Assembly (NCBI RefSeq): GCF_900129285.1
Contig: NZ_FQUW01000012.1
Span: 1 to 64,000 of the forward strand
DNA: 64,000 bases
Direction: 5' to 3'
From: Desulfofundulus australicus DSM 11792
GTDB lineage: Bacteria; Bacillota; Desulfotomaculia; Desulfotomaculales; Desulfovirgulaceae
The notes beneath the pieces were generated by a model. It had not been told where the DNA came from, searched no databases, and was given only the letters and a program-made list of their open reading frames with translations. Position numbers and translations under genes: made by a program. Positions 32,742 through 39,029 of this stretch are shown here, piece by piece (position 1 is the stretch's first letter; each line of letters opens with the position of its first letter).

Positions 32742-33059
32742 TCAGGATTGCCTGACCAGCTCGAAATCCACCACCCAAACGTCAACATCCGGGTCCCAAA
32801 AGCCGTATATCCTCTCGAACGCTTCCCGGTACGCCTCCACTGACAGGTAGCCTTCCCTCCGGGCGTCATCATCCGTAATGTTGCCTAGCCTCTCCCGCCG
32901 GACAGCAGTCACCCTCACGTAAGCGAACGGCTCCATCCGGTAGCTCAACCTGCACTGGTGGACGGAGCCGACTTTCCACCTTTTCTTACCCAACCGCCGG
33001 GTCTGGGTCTTGCAGCCTGACAGGATGGGCTCCACGTGCTCGGGCTTGAACAGAATCAA
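32742..33059 (-). CDS. ASCH-domain protein
   Basis: The product is 105 residues. The TTG start at 33059 overlaps the stop of the upstream gene (CTTTGATT). The ASCH signature LILFKPEHVEPILSGCKTQT with RR following is clear, as are HQCRLSYR and DVWVVDFEL at the end. ASCH domains are RNA-binding, and some members are nucleases or hydrolases. It is the third gene of the RHH-controlled operon. The broken copy at 31127-31444 shows a recent duplication. Confidence 0.85.
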   Translation of the reverse strand: MILFKPEHVEPILSGCKTQTRRLGKKRWKVGSVHQCRLSYRMEPFAYVRVTAVRRERLGNITDDDARREGYLSVEAYREAFERIYGFWDPDVDVWVVDFELVRQS

Positions 33060-33322
33060 AGCACCTCCGCCTCCACTTCCCTCCACCACCGCCGCTTTTC
33101 TTTGGCACGGCCCTCCCGGTACTTCGGGTCCCGGCACAGCCAGCACGAGCACACCAGGTTCCACTTGCTCAGCCGCCCGGCGTACTTTTCGGTCCATTCC
33201 GCGAAGTCATGCAGGAACATCCCGAAAATTTGACGCGCCAACTTCAGTCGCCGCGCTAGGTACCTGCGGCGGTGAAAAACGATGTGAGCCCTGTCGTGAC
33301 GTTTTACGGCAACCACCCCCAT
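33056..33322 (-). CDS. Small Cys-containing protein
   Basis: The product is 88 residues, strongly basic. Its core, RLSKWNLVCSCWLCRDPKYR, resembles a conserved family of short proteins with an LSK...C-C-LC signature, of unknown function. The Cys set could bind zinc. The ATG at 33322 has no good ribosome site. It probably relies on coupling to the RHH gene that ends 12 bases upstream. It overlaps the ASCH start. Confidence 0.7.
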   Translation of the reverse strand: MGVVAVKRHDRAHIVFHRRRYLARRLKLARQIFGMFLHDFAEWTEKYAGRLSKWNLVCSCWLCRDPKYREGRAKEKRRWWREVEAEVL

Positions 33323-33333
33323 TATTGTACCGC

Positions 33334-33627
33334 TTACCGTACCGGCCCCAGGACCACCGTGCCCCAGCGTCCGTTAGAAACCAGGCGACCGTTGCAGTAC
33401 GGGCATTTTTCCGGCGGCACGGCCGACCAGGCGTCAGTCCAAACCGTCTTGGCACAGCGGTCACACCTGTACTCCATACACTCTGCAACCTTCCTGGCCG
33501 GCGCGTCATAACTCCATATCAAACCGGCCACGAAGGAACTCATACTTTTGCCTTCCCGAGCGGCAAGCTCCTTCAGCCGTCGGTATTCGGATTCCTCCAG
33601 GTACAGCATTACCTTCTTATTTCTCAT
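33334..33627 (-). CDS. Ribbon-helix-helix protein with zinc ribbon
   Basis: The product is 97 residues. The first ~45 residues form a ribbon-helix-helix fold (KKVMLYLEESEYRRLKELAA, then SMSSFVAGLIW) and the rest a zinc ribbon (CDRCAKTVWTDAW...CPYCNG). The ATG has AGGAGG 5 bases upstream. It very likely represses its own promoter through the ACTAGT palindromes at 33641-33697. It leads a three-gene operon with the small Cys protein and ASCH gene. Confidence 0.82.
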   Translation of the reverse strand: MRNKKVMLYLEESEYRRLKELAAREGKSMSSFVAGLIWSYDAPARKVAECMEYRCDRCAKTVWTDAWSAVPPEKCPYCNGRLVSNGRWGTVVLGPVR

Positions 33628-33640
33628 GTGTTCCTCCTGT

Positions 33641-33697
33641 ACTAGTGTTTTATACTAGTATATTATCACACCAATGATACTAGTACAATACACTAGT
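33641..33697 (-). promoter_or_regulatory. Promoter flanked by paired ACTAGT operators
   Basis: ACTAGT occurs at 33641, 33654, 33679 and 33692, giving two pairs each with 13-base periodicity. Between and overlapping them lies a promoter: TTGTAC (33683-33688), 17 bases, TAATAT (33660-33665). One pair covers the -35 and the other lies past the -10, so a bound RHH protein would block RNA polymerase. Confidence 0.85.
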
Positions 33698-33706
33698 ACC
33701 GGTAAC

Positions 33707-34354
33707 CTATTTCCCTGCCAGATTTTTCACACCAAACATTTTTCCCATCGTCACATCATTCTCAACTGCCGCCAGTACCTGGATCACGTTTTCCGGAAAG
33801 CCCTGCCTTTCCAGCTCTGCCAATGCCTCCACCTTCATGAAGCCCCTGTCCCGGTAGGACCGGTGTTCCAAAAGCGCCGTATAGACTTCCACCGCTGCGA
33901 CTATCATCGACAGGGGGTGAATTTCCCCGTTTCTCAGCCCGTTCGGGTAACCCGAACCATCCGACCTCTCGTGGTGTTCTTTCACTATGCGGCACACCAG
34001 CTTCGGTACTTCCGGCCAATACTGACGTAAGTAGTACGCCCCCGCTATGGGGTGAACGTTGACGAGTTTGCGGTCCTCGGTGTCCAGCCTTTCCCTGTCT
34101 GCTAGTACCAAAGGCCAGCTTATTTTTCCGCAGTCGTGGAAAAAAGCCGCCTGGGTGAGCCATTCCAGCTCCTCCTCCTGAAGGCCCAACGCCCGGCCCA
34201 CCGCTTCGGCGTACATCGCCGTGGTAACAGCGTGATAATACAGCGTCTCGTGCCAGGCAAGTATTTCCATAGCCAGCCTGCTCGGCCCCTGGTATTTGAG
34301 CATTTCAGATAGCCACCCGGGCAGGCCCGGGCGGTAAAGAATCAGTGCGCGCAC
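33707..34354 (-). CDS. HD-GYP phosphodiesterase-like protein (copy 1)
   Basis: The product is 215 residues from a GTG at 34354 (AAAGGTGG 8 bases upstream). The HD-GYP pattern is complete: AAFFHDCGKISWP, VNVHPIAGAYYL, KEHHERSDGSGYPNGLRNGE and IHPLSMIVAAVEVYTALLEH. Such domains degrade cyclic di-GMP with a bimetal centre. No sensory domain is fused. It shares most residues with the copy at 37745. It could lower c-di-GMP and so control pili or motility. Confidence 0.85.
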   Translation of the reverse strand: MRALILYRPGLPGWLSEMLKYQGPSRLAMEILAWHETLYYHAVTTAMYAEAVGRALGLQEEELEWLTQAAFFHDCGKISWPLVLADRERLDTEDRKLVNVHPIAGAYYLRQYWPEVPKLVCRIVKEHHERSDGSGYPNGLRNGEIHPLSMIVAAVEVYTALLEHRSYRDRGFMKVEALAELERQGFPENVIQVLAAVENDVTMGKMFGVKNLAGK

Positions 34355-34387
34355 CTGCAAGACCACCTTTCTTGAACAGTCCTTGTC

Positions 34388-34441
34388 ACAAAAAAAGCAA
34401 AAGCCGGACGCACTCCAGAAAAGAAGAGATTGCCCGGCTTT
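34388..34441 (-). terminator. Terminator before HD-GYP copy 1
   Basis: AAAGCCGG (34400-34407) pairs with CCGGCTTT (34434-34441) across a 26-base loop and is followed by TGCTTTTTTT. It lies downstream of the small zinc protein. Confidence 0.75.
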
Positions 34442-34450
34442 AGAAAAGAG

Positions 34451-34657
34451 TTATCTGCTCATCTGCGCGAGTTTCCCTCTATCCCGCAACTTTGTCACTT
34501 CGTCCCTGTCGAAAATCTCGACGCCGCACAGGGCACACCCCGCAGTACCATCCTCGTGATAAACGAGGGCGATGTAGCCGCAAGCGGGGCAGGTATTTTC
34601 CTTGCTTATCCTACGGCAGTCAACAAAATAATCAATAACCCATTTAAACAGCTTCAT
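34451..34657 (-). CDS. Small zinc-ribbon protein
   Basis: The product is 68 residues from the ATG at 34657 (CTGGGGG site). It begins MKLFKWVIDYFVDCRRISKE and has two Cys pairs (CPACGYIAL and CALCGVEIF) that form a zinc ribbon. It lies 14 bases after the glycosyltransferase-like gene and is probably in the same transcript. Function unknown. Confidence 0.7.
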   Translation of the reverse strand: MKLFKWVIDYFVDCRRISKENTCPACGYIALVYHEDGTAGCALCGVEIFDRDEVTKLRDRGKLAQMSR

Positions 34658-34671
34658 CGTACACCCCCAGG

Positions 34672-35634
34672 TCAGGCAGCTTTCTTCCTGGCGATACCCG
34701 CCGCAAGCCCGGCCAGGAAGCAAAAGCACTTCTCCGTAGCGTTGAACCCCGCCACCGCCGGGTCGGGAACAAACTGCTTCTTCCCGGTTAAAATCTCCCG
34801 TACTTCCTTTTCCAGCAGAAATACATCTCCACGGTAAAATACCGTGGGCACGCCCAGCCACACCGCCTCATACAGCGGCGTGGAATTTACACCCACCACC
34901 AGGCTCGCATCCATCGCGGGTAACAGGGATTCCCCTCCCTCATTCCATACAGCATAAGGAAGGATTTCCAGCCACTCCTCTAACCATGCCTTATTTTCCC
35001 TCGGGTGCGGCCGCAGGACCAGCTCGAAGTCCCAACCTTCCTCCCGCAGCCGCTCCAGCACCGATACCAGGGCAAGCAGAGCCTGCTTTTCCGTGGGCTT
35101 CAGCCCGTGCATTTCCAGGGGCTGGGAGTAGAACACCACTTTCTTTTTCGGCCCTTCCGGTGGTACGTATCGGAATTGCTTTAAACGGTCAAAATGCGGG
35201 TTGCCCAATACCACTACTCCAGAAGTATCGAACCCTGCCTCCCGCATTTCTTCCACCACCCGGGGGTGAGGAGCCATGATCAGGTCGGGCATTTCCCTGA
35301 ACCGCTTTTCATAGTTGCCGAACCAGTCGAGCATGCACACGCTTACCGCGCTTACCATCCTTGCGGCAGGAACCGATGCAAGTACCGCCGGGTGCGCCGA
35401 CCCCGTTTCATAGAGTACAACGTCGGGTACCATTGCTTCAACCGTACGCATCACGGCTTCCGGTTCCGGGATCACGTCAAAGCCTACACCGACAATCTCC
35501 CTCGCCCAGGGGCTCAGCAGAGCGACGTCGTACCTCACTCCGGGCAGGTCTCTTGCGGCAAGTTCTCTGACCAGTGGGGCGGCGAAGTTTGCCCCGCCAG
35601 GACTGTGAATGACAAACAGTAAATAGACGTTCAT
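34672..35634 (-). CDS. GT-B glycosyltransferase-like protein
   Basis: The product is 320 residues. It has two Rossmann-like halves: an N-terminal one with IHSPGGANFAAPLVRELAAR and a C-terminal one with FELVLRPHPRENKAWLEEW and ASLVVGVNSTPLYEAVWLG. This recalls CDP-glycerol or polysialic-acid type GT-B transferases. The substrate is unknown. The ATG has TAAGGGGGG upstream. It may decorate surface polymers. It is separated from the next gene upstream by a terminator. Confidence 0.65.
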   Translation of the reverse strand: MNVYLLFVIHSPGGANFAAPLVRELAARDLPGVRYDVALLSPWAREIVGVGFDVIPEPEAVMRTVEAMVPDVVLYETGSAHPAVLASVPAARMVSAVSVCMLDWFGNYEKRFREMPDLIMAPHPRVVEEMREAGFDTSGVVVLGNPHFDRLKQFRYVPPEGPKKKVVFYSQPLEMHGLKPTEKQALLALVSVLERLREEGWDFELVLRPHPRENKAWLEEWLEILPYAVWNEGGESLLPAMDASLVVGVNSTPLYEAVWLGVPTVFYRGDVFLLEKEVREILTGKKQFVPDPAVAGFNATEKCFCFLAGLAAGIARKKAA

Positions 35635-35650
35635 AGTTATCCCCCCTTAC

Positions 35651-35674
35651 AAAAAAAGCCCGGAAAATCCGGGC
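35651..35674 (-). terminator. Terminator upstream of the GT-B gene
   Basis: GCCCGG (35658-35663) pairs with CCGGGC (35669-35674), followed by TTTTTTTG. The GGGGGG ribosome site begins a few bases later. Confidence 0.85.
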
Positions 35675-35726
35675 AAAACGATTAAACAAAAATTGGCAAG
35701 CGGTATTACCTACATTGCAAGGTGGT

Positions 35727-36155
35727 TTAAAATGCGTTGGACAATGTCCGTTTTAATACAGGCATATCCCGCAATAGCCGTTCCAATAATTCTTGCCTGG
35801 TGATTAGTGAAAATTTTTTCGGCGGCCGACATTTTTCTTCCAAATCACATAGTGTCAACCTGCTTGTCTGGTAGCGAGTATTTATTTTCTGCCCATTCAT
35901 GCTGATCATGCTGCCGGGATGTCCGGCATTTACAGTTCTAAGCGTAGATAAGATTTCCTCAATATCTATTGGTAAATCATGGCTTAATTCCTCTTGCAGA
36001 AACAACTCGCTGGTGTCTTCCAAAACAATGACTTTTTCGTTTACGACTGAACGTATTGCTCGAAGACAGGTGGCCATGCCGGTATCAGTTATACCGGAAA
36101 ATTTGACTTTCGCTTTCGTGCTGCAAAGCTCTTTCAGTAAATTCTCGACTTCCAC
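35727..36155 (-). CDS. Miniature, degenerate CpaF/VirB11-like ATPase
   Basis: The product is 142 residues from a GTG at 36155 (AAAAAGGGGG 9 bases upstream; an ATG at 36164 is an alternative). AKVKFSGITDTGMATCLRAI aligns with the Walker A region of secretion ATPases, but the Lys is replaced (GITDTGMAT rather than GGTGSGKTT). VIVLEDTSELFLQEEL follows, and GHPGSMISMNGQKINTRYQT matches the later GHxGSxxTxHA-Rl block. The section carrying Walker B is missing. It therefore cannot hydrolyse ATP in the usual way. It could be a regulator or decay product of a Tad ATPase. Confidence 0.7.
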   Translation of the reverse strand: MEVENLLKELCSTKAKVKFSGITDTGMATCLRAIRSVVNEKVIVLEDTSELFLQEELSHDLPIDIEEILSTLRTVNAGHPGSMISMNGQKINTRYQTSRLTLCDLEEKCRPPKKFSLITRQELLERLLRDMPVLKRTLSNAF

Positions 36156-36189
36156 TCTGTCCATCCCCCTTTTTCTCATTGTGGTTTCA

Positions 36190-36229
36190 AAAAATAAAAA
36201 GCCGGACACCCCGGAAAGGGGCACCCGGC
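36190..36229 (-). terminator. Terminator before the mini-ATPase
   Basis: GCCGG...CCCC (36201-36212) and GGGG...CCGGC (36218-36229) form a stem with a 3-base internal loop, followed by TTTTTATTTTTTG. It overlaps the end of the SpoVS-like gene region. Confidence 0.85.
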
Positions 36230-36238
36230 CCGCCAGCA

Positions 36239-36502
36239 TCACCGCCAGAACACGCGAAATTGCACCGCCGTCTTCTCAGTTCCGTCCATTTCCACCTTCA
36301 CCAACCCCGGCACAGCTTTTAAGTCAGCGCCCTCCGGGGCCGCCAGACCCCGAGCCACGGCTACCCCCTTGACGGCCTGGTTTACCGCCCCGGCACCAAC
36401 GGCCTGGAGGACGGCTTCTCCGCCATTTTTCCTGAGCGCTTGATACAACGCCTTCCCGAGTTTCCTGGTGTCAGTTCTGGAAGATACCTTCAGCAGTTCC
36501 AA
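36239..36502 (-). CDS. spoVS: SpoVS-family protein
   Basis: The product is 87 residues from a TTG at 36502 (GGGAGGG 7 bases upstream). The sequence follows SpoVS closely: LELLKVSSRTDTRKLGKALY, AVLQAVGAGAVNQAVKGVAV, and ARGLAAPEGADL. SpoVS is an Alba-like nucleic-acid-binding protein that influences septation and sporulation in Firmicutes. A plasmid-borne copy is unusual and may modulate host sporulation. A terminator follows it. Confidence 0.88.
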   Translation of the reverse strand: MELLKVSSRTDTRKLGKALYQALRKNGGEAVLQAVGAGAVNQAVKGVAVARGLAAPEGADLKAVPGLVKVEMDGTEKTAVQFRVFWR

Positions 36503-36541
36503 ATGACATCCCTCCCGCAATTTGCCACCCTACATGACACA

Positions 36542-37726
36542 TTATTTCCGCTGTACCCACAATTCCACCCTCAGTCTTTCGTAATCACTACGGGTTTTGA
36601 TTACCAGAAGTTTCCCTGCCGTGTTCCTGAACCGGAAATCCCAATACGGCCAGGCCACCGCCGCGTCTTTCCCCGGCTCCGCGTAGCTCACGGGCATGCT
36701 GTGGTTATGGCGCTCCACCACCTCCAGCCCCGCGTTCAGCACCGCCAGATGGAGGGCCGTGGAGGCCCTGCACACGCCACCGCCTACGTCCGGCACCAAT
36801 TTGGGGCCATAAACCGTCTCGACAACGGACCTCCCTTCCACAAAACCCCTGGATACAGTGCGCGGCCCCACAGCCCGGTTAAAGCTGAACACTTCACCCG
36901 GCTGGACCACTTTCCCGTTTATCAGTAAAGCCGCCAGGGCCGCATTCTCTCCACCCCCGTCCGGCGGGTTCGGGATCTCGGCGTACCCCAGAAGTTCTGG
37001 TACACCCAGCTCCTTTTTGATTAATGCAGCACCTTCAACATGCTTTACTCCACCACCGTCCCACCAGACCAGAGAAGGTATACCCTGGACGCCTTCGGGT
37101 GGAGACTGGACCAGGTAGTACGGCTCCCCGGTCAGGCCATTTTCAGCCAGCTTTGCTTTCGCTTTTCCGATGTCCCCTTCTTCGCGCAAGTAAGTGACAA
37201 TCAGATATGGACGTTTTCCCGGCAACAGCTTGGCCGCATCTTTCAGCGCTTCCGGGCAGTGCGGGCACCATGCCGCGAAAAACAGGGCGGGTTTTTCCCG
37301 CAGGTCCAGGTACGTTTCCTCTCCGTCCGGGGTGGATACCCGGAGCTTGTAGGAAGCTGCCTTTTCAACCGGGTCCGGCCCGGCTTTATCGCTGCTGTCA
37401 GGGTAATTTTCCGCACCCACCGACACTGCCGTAGTCGCGGGTAGGGCAGAAACCAGCTCTATACGCAGATTGACAACCAGCAGGGCCAGGGCTACCACCG
37501 CCAGCGCCCGGGCGGGGCCGGCGAATACATAAACTATCCGTCCGGGCTGTTTATCCAGTGAAACCCGGTAAAGTACGACCAGCAACGCACCTAGAAACAA
37601 TGAGAACGCAATTGACAAAAATAAGTATCCTATACCAACCAAGACACTATCTACCCCCAAGAAAATAGCCAGGTTAAAGACCCCGGCTATTCCCGAGTAT
37701 ACTGACCCACTTCCCACTTTTACCAC
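36542..37726 (-). CDS. Thioredoxin-like/VanW fusion membrane protein (copy 1)
   Basis: The product is 394 residues. Membrane helices fill the first ~95 residues, then a thioredoxin-like domain with FFAAWCPHCPEALKDAAK (CPHC active site), then a VanW domain (GEVFSFNRAVGPRTVSRGFV, DVGGGVCRASTALHLAVLNA). Compared with the copy at 42440, the N-terminal VKOR-like part is truncated and its CxxC is lost. It would act outside the membrane, perhaps in disulfide handling of surface proteins. VanW domains are found in cell-wall proteins but are not functionally defined. Confidence 0.8.
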   Translation of the reverse strand: MVKVGSGSVYSGIAGVFNLAIFLGVDSVLVGIGYLFLSIAFSLFLGALLVVLYRVSLDKQPGRIVYVFAGPARALAVVALALLVVNLRIELVSALPATTAVSVGAENYPDSSDKAGPDPVEKAASYKLRVSTPDGEETYLDLREKPALFFAAWCPHCPEALKDAAKLLPGKRPYLIVTYLREEGDIGKAKAKLAENGLTGEPYYLVQSPPEGVQGIPSLVWWDGGGVKHVEGAALIKKELGVPELLGYAEIPNPPDGGGENAALAALLINGKVVQPGEVFSFNRAVGPRTVSRGFVEGRSVVETVYGPKLVPDVGGGVCRASTALHLAVLNAGLEVVERHNHSMPVSYAEPGKDAAVAWPYWDFRFRNTAGKLLVIKTRSDYERLRVELWVQRK

Positions 37727-37744
37727 CGCGGGCGCATTTTCCGG

Positions 37745-38380
37745 CTACGAAAGACACTGCCCAACGGTCTTCCCCACCACTACCTCACTTATGCCCGCCA
37801 GTACCCGGACCACCTCCCCCGGTAACCCCTGTTTTTCCAGTTCCGCCAGGGCTTCGGCCCGGGTGAAGCTTTTATCCCTGTAGGGCCGGTGCTCCAGGAG
37901 CGCCGTATAGACTTCCACCGTGGCGACTATCACCGACAGGGGATGAACCTCCCCGCCCTTCAGACCCGCCGGGTAACCGGAGCCGTCCGGCCTCTCGTGG
38001 TGTTCTCTGATCGCACGGCACACCGGATCCGGCACGTCAGGCCAGTACTTACGCAGGTAATACTCTCCTGTTATGGGGTGGACGTTGACCAGCTTCCGGT
38101 CGTCGTCGCTCAAATGAGCTTTACTTACCAGCGCCGATGGCCAGGTAATCTTTCCGTAATCGTGGAAAAAGGCCGCCTGTATGAGCCATTCCAGTTCTTT
38201 ATCCTGCATACCCAGCGCCCGGCCCACCGCTTCGGCGTATACCGCCGTGGTAACAGCGTGGTAATATAGCGTCTCGTGCCAGGCCAGCATTTGTATGGCC
38301 AACCTGTTCGGCCCCTGGTACTTAAGCATTTCAGACAGCCACCCGGGCAGACCCGGGCGGTGGAGAATGAGTGCGTGCAC
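37745..38380 (-). CDS. HD-GYP phosphodiesterase-like protein (copy 2)
   Basis: The product is 211 residues, starting at a GTG with AAAGGTGG 8 bases upstream. All HD-GYP motifs remain (FFHDYGKITWP, HPITGEYYLRKYW, REHHERPDGSGYPAGLKGGE). It is very similar to the 33707 copy over its full length, so a duplication is clear. It lies between the two VanW fusion genes. Likely a c-di-GMP phosphodiesterase. Confidence 0.85.
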   Translation of the reverse strand: MHALILHRPGLPGWLSEMLKYQGPNRLAIQMLAWHETLYYHAVTTAVYAEAVGRALGMQDKELEWLIQAAFFHDYGKITWPSALVSKAHLSDDDRKLVNVHPITGEYYLRKYWPDVPDPVCRAIREHHERPDGSGYPAGLKGGEVHPLSVIVATVEVYTALLEHRPYRDKSFTRAEALAELEKQGLPGEVVRVLAGISEVVVGKTVGQCLS

Positions 38381-38408
38381 TTACGAAACCACCTTTCTGC
38401 AGGTTCTT

Positions 38409-38450
38409 GATAAAGTAAAAGCCGGGTACCCCTGGAAGAAAGGTACCCGG
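38409..38450 (-). terminator. Terminator before HD-GYP copy 2
   Basis: CCGGGTACC (38422-38430) pairs perfectly with GGTACCCGG (38442-38450), followed by CTTTTACTTT on the minus strand. Confidence 0.88.
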
Positions 38451-38455
38451 TCTTA

Positions 38456-38752
38456 TCATGCTCTCTTCCTGGCCCTGTTTTTACTGTTCCACGCAGCCGC
38501 ACAGGATGCACTGCAGAACATACGGTCCGCTTCTTCGGCGAAAAACTCTACGCCGCAGTTAAGGCATCTGAACTGCTTCCAGGGCTTTTGTCTTTCCGGC
38601 GGAACGAAACTGCCGTACAGGTATTCCCGGAAAGAGTGGATAAAGGTGCCCACGTCCACCGGCCCGTACTTACTGGCCTGGACGAGGCACCGCAAGAGCC
38701 CGGCCAGCCGCCGCTCGCGCTCGGTCAGGACATGCTCCACAGATACCACCAC
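38456..38752 (-). CDS. Small zinc-binding protein
   Basis: The product is 98 residues from a GTG at 38752, just after AAAAGGT. It has a C-terminal zinc motif (FRCLNCGVEFF, then MFCSASCAAAW) of the TRASH/MYM kind. The N-terminal part is helical (SVEHVLTERERRLAGLLRCL). Function unknown. It follows a broken gene and ends at a terminator. Confidence 0.6.
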   Translation of the reverse strand: MVVSVEHVLTERERRLAGLLRCLVQASKYGPVDVGTFIHSFREYLYGSFVPPERQKPWKQFRCLNCGVEFFAEEADRMFCSASCAAAWNSKNRARKRA

Positions 38753-38756
38753 ACAT

Positions 38757-39029
38757 TTACCTTTTTCCATTCCCGAACAAACCCAGCAAAGCATCGAACT
38801 GCACGCCCGGCCCAGCCATCCTCCCGACCGTCCTGCGGTCCACTTCCCCGCAAAGCACCAGCCTTCACAGCGCTCCCAACCGTACCTGGGGGTCGGAGTC
38901 GTCCACCAAAAAAGAGCGCCAGGTCCTCCGGACACCCCGGGTGACGTACCGCGTGCCAGCGCATCTTCGGGTTTTCGGAGAACGCCAGGGAAGCGAGTTT
39001 TTACAGAACAGCGCCGTCCGATTCCATCA
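38757..39029 (-). pseudogene. Broken HEAT/LRV-repeat gene
   Basis: An ATG at 39029 overlaps the stop of the propeller gene and has GGGGAGGG upstream. The frame reads MESDGAVL, stop, then KLASLAFSENPKMRWHAVRH and PGCPEDLALF. A one-base shift in a T6 run then switches to a frame reading LVDDSDPQVRLGAL, stop, RLVLCGEVDRRTVGRMAGPG. The repeat unit (NPKxRWHAVRHPxxPE) is typical of leucine-rich variant or HEAT-like repeats. Two stops and one frameshift mark it as dead, unless one base of the assembly is wrong. Confidence 0.6.

Noticed and set aside
33641-33697. ACTAGT repeats considered as a recombination or integration site
   Set aside because: They fit an operator better because they flank a promoter with regular 13-base spacing and precede an RHH gene. 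No recombinase lies nearby.
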